A DNA stretch of 34,442 bases from Tannerellaceae bacterium (lineage in GTDB: Bacteria > Bacteroidota > Bacteroidia > Bacteroidales > Tannerellaceae), in contig JAITGS010000022.1 in the NCBI GenBank assembly GCA_031280435.1, forward strand, positions 1-34,442. The letters run 5' to 3'. The translations under genes and the position numbers were made by a program. Shown here piece after piece: positions 24,068 to 32,741 of this stretch. Position 1 is the first letter of the stretch, and each line of letters starts with the position of its first letter. Under the pieces are notes generated by a model. That model did no database searches, was not told the origin of the DNA, and was given only the letters and a program-made list of their open reading frames with translations.

Positions 24068-26893
24068 TCAGTACCATTTCAGGCCTTCGCGGTAATTGCT
24101 TCGGCGATCGTATTTGAGGTCTTTGAGCATGGATGAGCTGACGGAGACGGAGAAAGTATAAGATTTATAGTTTCCGACGGGGATGATGCTTGCGGTCATG
24201 TTAAAGCAATGCAGGTTTCGGGAGATGTTGCATGTGAGGTATGAGAGGCGTTTTGCGTTGACGTCGTAGGTAGCGTTGAAGTTTAGCTGCCAATTTTTGG
24301 TGGGCTGCATGTTGCCGCTGAAGCTGAGTGCGTGGCTGAGGCGGTAGTTGTATTCCTTTTTATCGAAGTTGAAGTCGCCGTAGCCGAGGTTAAGGCTATA
24401 ATTGAAGGATAGGCTCCACTTGAAGTCGTTTTTGTGATAGCCGTCGTGGTCTACATCGCTGTTGTGGTCGTGTTCGTTCTGATCGGGTCGAAGTCGTCCG
24501 CGGTTTTGGTCGGGCACGAGCTCGCGAATTTCGCCAAATTCGTCCATGGTGCTAAGGTTTTCGTTATCGGTTGAAGGTTCCGGCTCTGCGGGCTTGCCGT
24601 CGGTATCTAATCCCAGAAGTCGTCCGATAAGTCCTGTTTTGTAGAAGTCCTGGTTGATGGTGTAGGCGAAGCTGGTTCCGGTTGAGCGAAGCCGTCCGAG
24701 GCCTTTCCCCGAGGCTATTCGCATAACATTTTGCCTGCGGAAGCTTCGCGTACCGTTAGGGCCTTCGTCAACGCGGTAGGTGTAGGTTTCGAAAACACCG
24801 TTGAGGTTGAGGGTATAACTTTTGGTTAGCTTGAGGCGGAGGCCTACGTTGAGGTCGCTCCAGTTGAAGGAGTCGGCCATGATGTTGTAGCTCATTCCGA
24901 GCGAGAGCTTGTCGATGAGGGATCGCTTGAGTCCTTCGCCGGTAGAATCGTTTTTGGAGATATACTTGGCCTCTACATTGTTGTCGAGGCTAAAGCTAAG
25001 GTTTCCCTGCTGCCCGCGTCCCGGAACGCCGAACATTCCGGTCTCGAATGGCGAGTAAGTGAGGTCATGGATTACTCCCTGGTTGTCGGCATACTGATAG
25101 TTTTTATAGAAGCCGTGTTTTGGGTCGCCAAAGTCCGGAGTATATCCCAAGCTGACGGACATGTCCATTCTGTGCCGCACGGTTTTCAGGAATTTGCTCA
25201 GCAGAGGGATTGTCGGCTGAAAGAAGCCGTAAACGGTGGTCGATGCGGAGACTGAGGTGTTATAATCGTATACGCGATAGAATCCGTAGGTTGTATCGAC
25301 GTTCAATACGGAGTTTGTTTGCATGTCGAAGCCTTTCTCAACGCGGTTGGTGTACCATCTTTCCCGATAGCCGACGGAGGGCGAGACATTGATGAAATTG
25401 AAAACGCTGTAAGTGGCGCTGACCGGTATGCTGTGCTGCATGCCGTTTTTCCAGTCCTTAACGAGGCTGGACTGCATGAATTTGTATTCTTTGGTGGATA
25501 TACTGTTGCGCATTGTTCCGGTATAGCTCATCGAAATCTTCTCGTACCACCGATCGCTCCCCACAGCCATTTTGCGCTTAAAGGGGTAGATGCGGCTCAT
25601 GTTTATGGATATGTCGGGCAAAGTTACCGAGAGCATGGTGTCACGCGAGACCTGATTGATGCTGAAGGCCGAAGATATGTTGAACGGGCTGCGGGGAAAT
25701 CGTTTGGTATAGCTTATGCTTGTGCTTTTGGTGTTTTGCGTAGAGGTGGGTACATACATGCCCTGTATGTTGTTTTTATCGTATCCGCTGGTGGCGAAGT
25801 TCGCGCTTATCGAGAATGTATGATAAGGGCTTGACTTAGGGTCGAGGCTAAAGGAGCCGGCGAGCTTGAAGTCTTTCGTGATGCTGTAATCCGAAAGTCC
25901 TTTGTCGCCGAGCTTGGTTACGAGGTAAGATGCATTGAGACTGCCGCTGTATTTGTATCGCTTCCTCAAAGCGCTGCGAGCCGTAACGCCCCAGGAGCCT
26001 TTGGTATAGATTTCACCGGTGACGGCCATATCCATGTAATCGCTGAGGGCAAAATAATATCCGCCTTCCCTGAGGTAGAAGCCACGTGCCGATTCTTCGC
26101 CGAAGGTCGGGAAGAGTATGCCGGATGAATAGCTCTCGGAGAATGGAAAGTAGCCGAATGGGAGGCCGAGCAGATATATAGGAACGTCGGCAATGACGAG
26201 ATAAACTGGGCCGGTTACTATGTTTTTCTTTGGTCGAACCTTGGCGCGCGTCATTTTGATGTAGAAGTGAGCATGATCAGGATCGTCGCAGGTTGTGTAT
26301 TCGCCGTCCTTCATGTACAGAATGTCGTCTTCCATTTTCTTGGTGAGGCCGGCGGTTACGAATCCTTCGCCTTGCTTGGTGATGAGATCGGTGCTGTACC
26401 CTTTCTTCGATTTGAAGTTGTATCTCATGGTTTTCGATTCGTATTCCTGGTCGCCGTCTTTGAATATGGGATAGCCGAATTCGAGGCCGAGAGTGTCGAG
26501 CCCGAATTTGGCGAAAACGAGGCTGCTGTCGAGGTGCATCTCCATGTATTCTGAGCGCAGCTCTATCTGCTGGTACTTCACTTCCCCTTTGCCGTAGAGG
26601 AATGCACGGTTGCCGCTTGCTATGACGATCGAATCGGAAGCGATGTAGGTGACGACGGCCTCAAGCGAGCTTACTCCGACGGCAACCGTATCGGCTGCGT
26701 TCTGAAGCGGTGGAATGGAATCGGGAAGTAGGCCTGTGGAATCAGGCAAATGAATGAGAGTGTCGGGAGCGAAGGTGTCGGAAGTGATAGTCGAATCCGG
26801 CAGCGCGAATGTTTCCTGCCCCCTGAGCGTCAGCGGAGCTGCGGAGAAAACGGATATTACGACTATATGAACGATTGTGTATTTGGGAAACAT
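24068..26893 (-). CDS. lptD: LPS-assembly outer-membrane protein LptD-like
   Basis: The 941-residue protein has an N-terminal signal peptide, a proline/aspartate-rich linker, an OstA-like periplasmic domain (about residues 85-240), and a long outer-membrane barrel. The segment KDGEYTTCDDPDHAHFYIKM followed by GPVYLVIADVPIYLLGLPFGYFP is characteristic of LptD, which inserts lipopolysaccharide into the outer leaflet. Three cysteines are visible (one in TTCDDP, two in TCNISRNLHCF). An acidic, His/Asp-rich insertion occurs at about residues 780-830. Gene name by family resemblance; an LptD paralogue is possible. Confidence 0.88.
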   Translation of the reverse strand: MFPKYTIVHIVVISVFSAAPLTLRGQETFALPDSTITSDTFAPDTLIHLPDSTGLLPDSIPPLQNAADTVAVGVSSLEAVVTYIASDSIVIASGNRAFLYGKGEVKYQQIELRSEYMEMHLDSSLVFAKFGLDTLGLEFGYPIFKDGDQEYESKTMRYNFKSKKGYSTDLITKQGEGFVTAGLTKKMEDDILYMKDGEYTTCDDPDHAHFYIKMTRAKVRPKKNIVTGPVYLVIADVPIYLLGLPFGYFPFSESYSSGILFPTFGEESARGFYLREGGYYFALSDYMDMAVTGEIYTKGSWGVTARSALRKRYKYSGSLNASYLVTKLGDKGLSDYSITKDFKLAGSFSLDPKSSPYHTFSISANFATSGYDKNNIQGMYVPTSTQNTKSTSISYTKRFPRSPFNISSAFSINQVSRDTMLSVTLPDISINMSRIYPFKRKMAVGSDRWYEKISMSYTGTMRNSISTKEYKFMQSSLVKDWKNGMQHSIPVSATYSVFNFINVSPSVGYRERWYTNRVEKGFDMQTNSVLNVDTTYGFYRVYDYNTSVSASTTVYGFFQPTIPLLSKFLKTVRHRMDMSVSLGYTPDFGDPKHGFYKNYQYADNQGVIHDLTYSPFETGMFGVPGRGQQGNLSFSLDNNVEAKYISKNDSTGEGLKRSLIDKLSLGMSYNIMADSFNWSDLNVGLRLKLTKSYTLNLNGVFETYTYRVDEGPNGTRSFRRQNVMRIASGKGLGRLRSTGTSFAYTINQDFYKTGLIGRLLGLDTDGKPAEPEPSTDNENLSTMDEFGEIRELVPDQNRGRLRPDQNEHDHNSDVDHDGYHKNDFKWSLSFNYSLNLGYGDFNFDKKEYNYRLSHALSFSGNMQPTKNWQLNFNATYDVNAKRLSYLTCNISRNLHCFNMTASIIPVGNYKSYTFSVSVSSSMLKDLKYDRRSNYREGLKWY

Positions 26894-26922
26894 TCCTGCC
26901 TTTTTATTTGTGTCTTACGCGG

Positions 26923-26930
26923 CAAAGATA
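26923..26930 (-). promoter_or_regulatory. -7 promoter element of lptD
   Basis: The minus strand reads TATCTTTG, an exact TAnnTTTG match, 30 bp upstream of the ATG at 26893. A TTTG lies upstream at 13 bp, too close for the usual -33 spacing. Confidence 0.55.
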
Positions 26931-26955
26931 GAATATTTTCCGACAAATACGTGTT

Positions 26956-27666
26956 TTAAATTATATGGGTGCTATAACTTTTCAATTCTTTTCTCAACAA
27001 CATGTCACTATTTCCGGTTACGCGATGCATAAGCTCCCAGAAAGCGGAACTGTGATTCATCTCAACCGTATGGCACAGTTCATGCAGAATTACATAATCG
27101 ATCAAATGATCAGGTAGTAGCATAAGGGCGATGGAGAGGTTGATTCGCCGTCCTGCCGCACAGCTTCCCCAGCGGCTTTTGGTATTAGCAAGGCGCAAGC
27201 TGTCGTAGGTAAATCCGTGCTGTTCGGCGAGTGTGCGGAGGCGTCCGGGGAGGATACGCTTTGCCTCATGCCGCAAGGCTTTCTCAATAAAGCCCTTCAA
27301 AAGAGTTTGCACCCGCCGGTCGGTGAAATCGGTTTGCCGCGGACAGCTTATATGCAGGATTCCCTCATCGCTGTCGAGGCTCATATAGAAGTTAGTGCGG
27401 TCGGTCAGAGTAATATCGAGGCTGAAGCTATTGGTTTGCAACTGCAGGCCCGGGGCTAATATCTCCTTTGGAGGAGTATCTTGCAGAATGGTTTTGAGGC
27501 GCGATCGCTTCCGATCAATAAAGCTGAACAACGTTGCCTCACTGCCGCCGCAAGGCATTACGGCAACGATTATCCCGTCTTTAACGCGGAGCGTGTATCT
27601 TTTGGCTCTGGCATTGGTACGAACAATGATAGGGCCGAGCTCCGCGTCACTATATGTTTTCTCCAT
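26956..27666 (-). CDS. YgjP-like (DUF45/M48-type) metallopeptidase
   Basis: The 236-residue protein has the zinc motif HELCH followed by VEMNHSSAFW, in which a second His and downstream residues complete the site, as in the YgjP/WLM-type DUF45 family. KSRWGSCAAGRRINLSIALMLLP just before it is the family's other hallmark. No signal peptide, so probably cytoplasmic. Members of this family are linked to protein processing but substrates are mostly unknown. It starts 9 bp after the acyl-CoA synthetase stop, so the two genes probably share a transcript. Confidence 0.9.
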   Translation of the reverse strand: MEKTYSDAELGPIIVRTNARAKRYTLRVKDGIIVAVMPCGGSEATLFSFIDRKRSRLKTILQDTPPKEILAPGLQLQTNSFSLDITLTDRTNFYMSLDSDEGILHISCPRQTDFTDRRVQTLLKGFIEKALRHEAKRILPGRLRTLAEQHGFTYDSLRLANTKSRWGSCAAGRRINLSIALMLLPDHLIDYVILHELCHTVEMNHSSAFWELMHRVTGNSDMLLRKELKSYSTHII

Positions 27667-27675
27667 ACGCAGGGA

Positions 27676-29343
27676 TTAATAGTTGCTGTACAGGTAGCGC
27701 TTGATGCTCTTCTTGGGAGTTTTCTCGAACTCGGTAGGATACAGGCAAACGGATAATATGTTCTCATACGGCGCGAGTAGCTTGTTCAGCTCTTGCCTGT
27801 TTTGCTCCATCACGGCCGGAAGATCTTCGTGCCGGATACCAACGCCGTCTACCGCATCGTAGTCGGGATAGACTAAGGCAACGAGCTTGCCGCCTTTCTC
27901 CACGACAAGGCTTTCCATCACGAAGGGTAGATTGTTCAGCTTCGATTCGATTTCTTCGGGGTAGATGTTCTGGCCGTTTGAGCTAAGGATTAGAGTTTTG
28001 CTCCGACCACGAATGTAGATGCGCTTTTTATCGTCTATGGTTCCGAGATCGCCCGTCCGGAGCCAGCCGTCGGAGGTGAAGGTATTAGCCGATGCATCCT
28101 CGTTCTTATAGTATCCATGCATGACGTTTTCACCTCTCACCTGAATCTCGCCCACGGTGTTGAAAGGATCCGGCGAGTCGATGCGAACGTCCATAATATC
28201 CTGGAGGATGCGGCCGCATGATCCCGGAACGTAGTCGTTATGATTATCGTAGCTTATAAGCGGCGCACATTCCGTCATACCGTAACCTATGGTGAACGGG
28301 AACTTTATCTTGTAAAGGAAATCCGTCACCTCCTGGTTCATCGGAGCTCCGCCAACGATCACTTCGCGAAAGTTACCTCCCAGAGCATGCACCAGCTTTT
28401 TGCACACCTGTCCGTAGATGCGGGCGTCGAGCAGCGGGATATTCAGGGCCAGACGCATGGTTCGCTTCGACAGTTGCGGAAGTATGGTCTTCTTGTAAAT
28501 CTTCTCCAGAATAAGAGGGACACTTATTATAAGATGTGGCTTGACGTCTTCAAAGGCTTTCAGCAGGATCTTCGGCGTCGGCAGTTTTCCAAGTATATAA
28601 ACATGGGCTCCGAAGGCGATAGGTACAAGATAATTGAATGCACAACTGTAAGCGTGCGCCAGCGGAAGGAAGCAAAGCATGCGCTCGCCGCGGAAGATAA
28701 CGTCGAGTCGACGGGCATAGGTCACATTGCCGGCAAGATTATTGCCCGTAAGCATTACGCCCTTGCTGAAGCCGGTGGTTCCGGAGGTATAGTTAATCAG
28801 GGCAACCTCGGCATTGTCAACCTCGGCGTAGAGAATATCGTCGGGGGAGAATCCTTTGGGATAGCGGGCAACGAACTTTCTTTCAAGATCGTCTATTGCC
28901 GGAACAGGAGCCGACTCACCGTATTGGTGATATATACAGCGAAAGTCCGACAAGGAAAAAACCGCACGCACCGCGCCTATCTTCTCTTCCTCAAGGCTAT
29001 CCCAAATCTTATCGCTCACGAAAAGCAAGCAGGAATCGGAATGATTAATAATGTGATGAATATCATTAGGATTAAAATCCTGAAGTATGGGGACAACGAT
29101 TGCTCCGTAGGTCATCACCGCAAGATGCGCTATGCACCAGGCCGAACAATCCTTGCCGACGAGAGCCACCTTATCGCCCCGGCCCACCTGGCATTCTTCG
29201 AGTATAATATGAATCTCGGCAATTTTACGTGCGAGAAGTCCGAAAGTTATGGTTGTGTCCTTACCATAGTCGGTAAGGGCCGGGAGGTTCCAGTTTTCAC
29301 GAAAGCTCCGTTCGTAAATCTTTATAAAGTTTTCCGTAATCAT
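27676..29343 (-). CDS. Long-chain fatty acid-CoA ligase (AMP-forming)
   Basis: The 555-residue protein activates a fatty acid to acyl-CoA through an acyl-adenylate. The ATP/AMP signature YTSGTTGFSKGV lies at residues 185-196; further motifs are IGYGMTECAPL and the C-terminal hinge GDLGTIDDKKRIYIRGRSKTLI. The lysine-bearing end KKSIKRYLY is present. No signal peptide; likely at the inner face of the membrane. Chain length preference is not readable. It precedes the metallopeptidase gene and follows the YccF gene by 56 bp on the same strand. Confidence 0.92.
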   Translation of the reverse strand: MITENFIKIYERSFRENWNLPALTDYGKDTTITFGLLARKIAEIHIILEECQVGRGDKVALVGKDCSAWCIAHLAVMTYGAIVVPILQDFNPNDIHHIINHSDSCLLFVSDKIWDSLEEEKIGAVRAVFSLSDFRCIYHQYGESAPVPAIDDLERKFVARYPKGFSPDDILYAEVDNAEVALINYTSGTTGFSKGVMLTGNNLAGNVTYARRLDVIFRGERMLCFLPLAHAYSCAFNYLVPIAFGAHVYILGKLPTPKILLKAFEDVKPHLIISVPLILEKIYKKTILPQLSKRTMRLALNIPLLDARIYGQVCKKLVHALGGNFREVIVGGAPMNQEVTDFLYKIKFPFTIGYGMTECAPLISYDNHNDYVPGSCGRILQDIMDVRIDSPDPFNTVGEIQVRGENVMHGYYKNEDASANTFTSDGWLRTGDLGTIDDKKRIYIRGRSKTLILSSNGQNIYPEEIESKLNNLPFVMESLVVEKGGKLVALVYPDYDAVDGVGIRHEDLPAVMEQNRQELNKLLAPYENILSVCLYPTEFEKTPKKSIKRYLYSNY

Positions 29344-29399
29344 GAAAGAATATTATTATAGAAACAAGATAGATGAGCAGTGAGATAAGAAGCCGTTCA

Positions 29400-29774
29400 C
29401 TACCCGATATTTTTCCCGAAAGGCGTTAAGGCCAGGCCTGCAAGCTTCAAATGCTGTAAGCCGAAGGGAATTCCAACAACAGTGATGCAAAAAAGCAAAC
29501 CGAAAAGCAGATGCGTGATGCAAATCCAAATACCTCCAAACAGTATCCATATAACATTCATAGCGACATAGAGGCAACCGGAGGCAGCTCCCGGACTGTC
29601 CGTAATGTTGGTTCCGAATGGCCACAGGGCCACTTGAGCCAGCTTAAGCGTTTGCAGCCCGAAGGGAATACCTATTATCGTCAGCATCAGCAGGAGGCTT
29701 GCCACGAGGTATTCCAAAGCTATAAGAAAGCCTCCGAAGACAAGCCAGATTATATTACCGAAACACGAAAACAT
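29400..29774 (-). CDS. YccF-domain inner-membrane protein
   Basis: The 124-residue protein consists of two tandem YccF domains, each with the motif GNIIWLVFGG or VIWILFGG followed by a hydrophobic segment and GIPFGLQxLKLA. About four membrane segments are visible. YccF is a widespread inner-membrane family without an established function. It lies downstream of the 56-residue membrane-protein gene, separated by a terminator hairpin. Confidence 0.88.
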   Translation of the reverse strand: MFSCFGNIIWLVFGGFLIALEYLVASLLLMLTIIGIPFGLQTLKLAQVALWPFGTNITDSPGAASGCLYVAMNVIWILFGGIWICITHLLFGLLFCITVVGIPFGLQHLKLAGLALTPFGKNIG

Positions 29775-29804
29775 AATATAAATATGAGTTTAGCGTCCGA
29801 AGTC

Positions 29805-29829
29805 AAAAAAAGGGAAGCGGCAGCCTCCC
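29805..29829 (-). terminator. Terminator after the 56-residue gene
   Basis: Read on the minus strand, GGGAGGC-TGCC-GCTTCCC forms a 7-bp stem (one G-T wobble) with a 4-nt loop, followed by seven T. It lies 25 bp after the stop of the small gene and 31 bp before the YccF start. Confidence 0.75.
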
Positions 29830-29853
29830 TTAATTCCCTCGGTAAAACGATGT

Positions 29854-30024
29854 CTATTGAACTCTTCTTCCAAGTATAATATGCGTCAAATAACCCAGTA
29901 TGACTACACCCAGGCCTACCAGCAAAATTGAATTGGAGGAGCTTCCCGACAATGTCGGTATCGCAAGAATCAAAAGCCCAATAATCAGGATACAAATTCC
30001 CAGATATTTAAAAAGATTGTTCAT
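29854..30024 (-). CDS. Small (56-residue) two-helix membrane protein
   Basis: An ATG at 30024 opens 56 codons ending in TAG at 29854-29856. The peptide starts MNNLFKYLGICILIIGLLIL, then a proline and a Ser-rich turn (SGSSSNS), then a second hydrophobic helix (ILLVGLGVVILGYLTHIIL) and a basic end (GRRVQ). The two-helix hairpin with positive ends is a convincing membrane topology. It has its own promoter-like sequence and a terminator immediately downstream, which supports a real gene. No function known. Confidence 0.7.
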   Translation of the reverse strand: MNNLFKYLGICILIIGLLILAIPTLSGSSSNSILLVGLGVVILGYLTHIILGRRVQ

Positions 30025-30059
30025 GGTGATTGATATTTAATAGTTATTATTTCCTTCTG

Positions 30060-30089
30060 CAAATAAAGCAATAATAATGCGACCACAAA
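30060..30089 (-). promoter_or_regulatory. Possible promoter of the 56-residue gene
   Basis: The minus strand has TTTG (30086-30089) and TTTATTTG (30060-30067) separated by 18 bp. The -7 element has one mismatch to TAnnTTTG. The gap 30090-30259 to the next element shows nothing else recognisable. Confidence 0.45.
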
Positions 30090-30259
30090 AATATTACCGA
30101 ATAAAAAAACCTCCATTAGCTATTTTTTTGCGCTGCTCAAGCCCTCATTTTGCCTTGCCGTGAGTAATATTTTCAGATATTTCGGACATCTGTAAGTTGT
30201 GCGAACGATCTTCTATTAAGGCCCTAAACGCATCCGGAGGCTCTTATTGCAAGGGCGAA

Positions 30260-30290
30260 TTTGCAGGATGAGCCGAAAATATATACTTTG
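30260..30290 (+). promoter_or_regulatory. Possible promoter of the AGCS symporter gene
   Basis: TTTG at 30260-30263 is followed after 20 bp by TACTTTG at 30284-30290, one base short of the TAnnTTTG consensus, 32 bp before the ATG at 30323. Confidence 0.45.
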
Positions 30291-30322
30291 GCACTCTGTT
30301 AATTTTTAATCAACTATTTGCC

Positions 30323-31999
30323 ATGCAACAATTAAATGAAATTTTGTCACTCGTCGATTCCTGGATAGGAGGCTCACAATGGTTTGTTTTTCTTCTGGTT
30401 GGTACTGGTATTTTCTTTACCGTATACTTGAAATTTCCTCAGGTCCGTTATTTCCGCCATGCCGTAAGGGTGTTGGGAGGGAAATACGACGCTGCCGATC
30501 ATCCGGGAGATACTTCGCACTTTCAGGCTCTGTCGACTGCACTGTCGGGAACTATCGGAACAGGGAATATTGCCGGCGTCGCTCTGGCTATTCACCTGGG
30601 AGGGCCTCCGGCTATCTTTTGGATGCTGGTGACGGCCTTTGTCGGCATGACAACCAAAATGGTTGAGGTTACGCTCTCGCATAAATACCGCGAGAAAACG
30701 GCCGACGGCACCATGGCCGGCGGCCCTATGTACTACATGAAAAACCGGCTGCGATTGCCTTGGCTGGCTGCTATCTTTGCCATTGCCACCATCTGTTCAT
30801 CTTTCGGCACGGGCAGCTTGCCGCAAATCAACAGCATCTCGAATGCCATGTTTGCCAATCTCGGCATCAATCACATTATTACCGGCGCGGTTCTGTCCGT
30901 CGTAATGGGACTTATTATTATAGGAGGCATCAAGCGGATTGCTTTGGTATCCTCGCGGCTTGTTCCGTTCATGTCCGTCATATATGTTATAGTCGCTTTT
31001 AGCGTGCTGATTTATAATTACAACAATATTATTCCTTCAATATGCGCCATATTCGGCAATATACTGAGCGGTACGGCGGCCACCGGAGGCTTCCTCGGAG
31101 CCAGCGTGGCCTTTGCACTTAACCGAGGCGTTAATCGTGGGCTCTTCTCTAATGAAGCCGGACAAGGCTCGGCCCCAATAGCTCATGCGGCTGCAAGGAC
31201 GGAGGAACCCGTATCCGAAGGCATGGTCGCTCTGCTCGAACCTTTTATAGACACCATTGTTATATGCTTCTTCACAGGCCTTGTCCTGCTTTCTTCGGGA
31301 GCATGGAACGAAAAGCACGACAATATGTTTCAGCAGGCCGACCTCTACGTTCTCAATGGTGCGTACAGCGAGCAAAATGCCTCCGACCGCGAAGCCGTTG
31401 CCGCTTTTATCCTCAAGAAGCAAGACCTGTCGTTATTCTCCGGACAAATACCCGTACAGGATGGAAAAATAGAGAGCGCAGATGTTACTATCATCCACGC
31501 CCGCTCCTTTGCCGAAGCCATAATAGTGAAAGAAGCCGACAAGCCGTTCACCGGACAGCTATCCGTGGATAAAGGCAGGGTTAGCCTGTCGACTCCCGAC
31601 GGAGGCAAGCTTCACATTCACGGCAAATCGCTGCTGCACTCCGCTCCTCTATCGTCCGAAGCTTTCAAGAAAGGATTCTTCGGCGAGTGGGGGAAGTACG
31701 TCATTCCGTTCTCCCTGCTTCTTTTTGCTTTCACCACAGCCGTAGCATGGTCGTACTATGGCGACAGGGCCGTTACTTATCTCTGGGGAAACAAATACGT
31801 GAAGTACTACCATATAATATATGTGATAGCTTTCTTCATTGCTTCTTTCACCGACACCACTATTATATGGACATTCTCAGGCATAGCCATTGCGATGATG
31901 GCCATTCCTAATCTTATAGGCATACTTTTCCTTCACAGGGAAGTGAAGTTGCTTGTGAAGGAATATTGGGCAAAAGTAAAATCGCTCGAAAGGAAATAA
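30323..31999 (+). CDS. AGCS-family sodium:alanine/glycine symporter
   Basis: The 558-residue inner-membrane protein has the family motifs GTIGTGNIAGVALAIHLGGP (residues 77-96), MAGGPMYYM (131-139) and NRGLFSNEAGQGSAPIAHAA (271-290). About ten hydrophobic segments are visible. It imports alanine or glycine with Na+; exact substrate is inferred from family. Between residues about 341 and 445 a soluble, hydrophilic insertion separates two membrane helices that are close together in most relatives; it has beta-strand-like repeats (GKIESADVTIIHARS, GRVSLSTPDGGKLHI). plsC follows one base later. Confidence 0.9.
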   Translation: MQQLNEILSLVDSWIGGSQWFVFLLVGTGIFFTVYLKFPQVRYFRHAVRVLGGKYDAADHPGDTSHFQALSTALSGTIGTGNIAGVALAIHLGGPPAIFWMLVTAFVGMTTKMVEVTLSHKYREKTADGTMAGGPMYYMKNRLRLPWLAAIFAIATICSSFGTGSLPQINSISNAMFANLGINHIITGAVLSVVMGLIIIGGIKRIALVSSRLVPFMSVIYVIVAFSVLIYNYNNIIPSICAIFGNILSGTAATGGFLGASVAFALNRGVNRGLFSNEAGQGSAPIAHAAARTEEPVSEGMVALLEPFIDTIVICFFTGLVLLSSGAWNEKHDNMFQQADLYVLNGAYSEQNASDREAVAAFILKKQDLSLFSGQIPVQDGKIESADVTIIHARSFAEAIIVKEADKPFTGQLSVDKGRVSLSTPDGGKLHIHGKSLLHSAPLSSEAFKKGFFGEWGKYVIPFSLLLFAFTTAVAWSYYGDRAVTYLWGNKYVKYYHIIYVIAFFIASFTDTTIIWTFSGIAIAMMAIPNLIGILFLHREVKLLVKEYWAKVKSLERK

Positions 32000-32000
32000 T

Positions 32001-32741
32001 ATGGCACGTATTCTCTACGCTCTGTACGTTAGGCTAATCTTCGCCCCTGTCTTCATTGTCCTGACCATGATGGCGGCCCTTGCAACCATAGTCGGATGCA
32101 TGCTCGGCGGCAAGCGCATATTTTCTTATTATCCGGGAATGATATGGGCCAGGCTGGCTTGCCGGCTTGCTCTCTGTCCGGTCAGGATTCGAGGCAGCGA
32201 GCACGTACAGCGTAGTCGACCGGCAGTTTACGTTGCCAACCATCAGGGTGCGGTAGATATTTTCCTAATCTTCGGATTCCTTGGCGTCCCGGTAAAGTGG
32301 GTGATGAAGCTGGGGCTGGTCAAAATTCCCTTTGTAGGCGCAGCATGTCGGGCAGCCGGCTTCGTTTTCGTCAATCACAAAACCTTGAAGGCTGCAACCG
32401 AAAGCCTGATAGAGGCCGAGCGGCTACTGCAAGCCGGCTCCTCCATCTTTATCTTCCCCGAAGGCTCCCGGACGACAACCGGCAAGATGGGCCGCTTCAA
32501 GAAAGGAGCCTTCCAAATCGCCGTCAACCGGCGCGTACCCGTCATACCGATCACGCTCAACGGCCCTTTCGACGCGCTGCCTATCGGAAGCCTCAACCTC
32601 CGCCGTCGCCCTCTCGAAATAGTTGTTCATCCGCCTATACTTACCGAAAGCTCCGATGCATCGCACGAATCGGTGCGCCGCTTGGCCGACGAGGCTTTCG
32701 CCGTCATCTCCTCAGCCCTTTGGGAGCCCTACGCGGGTTAG
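32001..32741 (+). CDS. plsC: 1-acyl-sn-glycerol-3-phosphate acyltransferase
   Basis: The 246-residue enzyme adds the second acyl chain to lysophosphatidic acid in phospholipid synthesis. The catalytic NHxxxxD motif is NHQGAVD at residues 80-86, and the substrate-binding FPEGSR motif is at 152-157. An N-terminal hydrophobic segment (about residues 10-35) should anchor it to the inner membrane. It starts one base after the symporter stop, so translation is probably linked. Its last 38 bp overlap the end of the opposing Wzi-like gene. Confidence 0.92.
   Translation: MARILYALYVRLIFAPVFIVLTMMAALATIVGCMLGGKRIFSYYPGMIWARLACRLALCPVRIRGSEHVQRSRPAVYVANHQGAVDIFLIFGFLGVPVKWVMKLGLVKIPFVGAACRAAGFVFVNHKTLKAATESLIEAERLLQAGSSIFIFPEGSRTTTGKMGRFKKGAFQIAVNRRVPVIPITLNGPFDALPIGSLNLRRRPLEIVVHPPILTESSDASHESVRRLADEAFAVISSALWEPYAG

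Noticed and set aside
23991-24077. Longer N terminus for the GH106-like protein
   Set aside because: It would hide the lipoprotein signal peptide inside an extension overlapping the end of lptD.
29750-29995. 81-codon minus-strand frame
   Set aside because: It overlaps the 56-residue membrane protein in another frame, crosses its terminator, and lacks any protein-like pattern.
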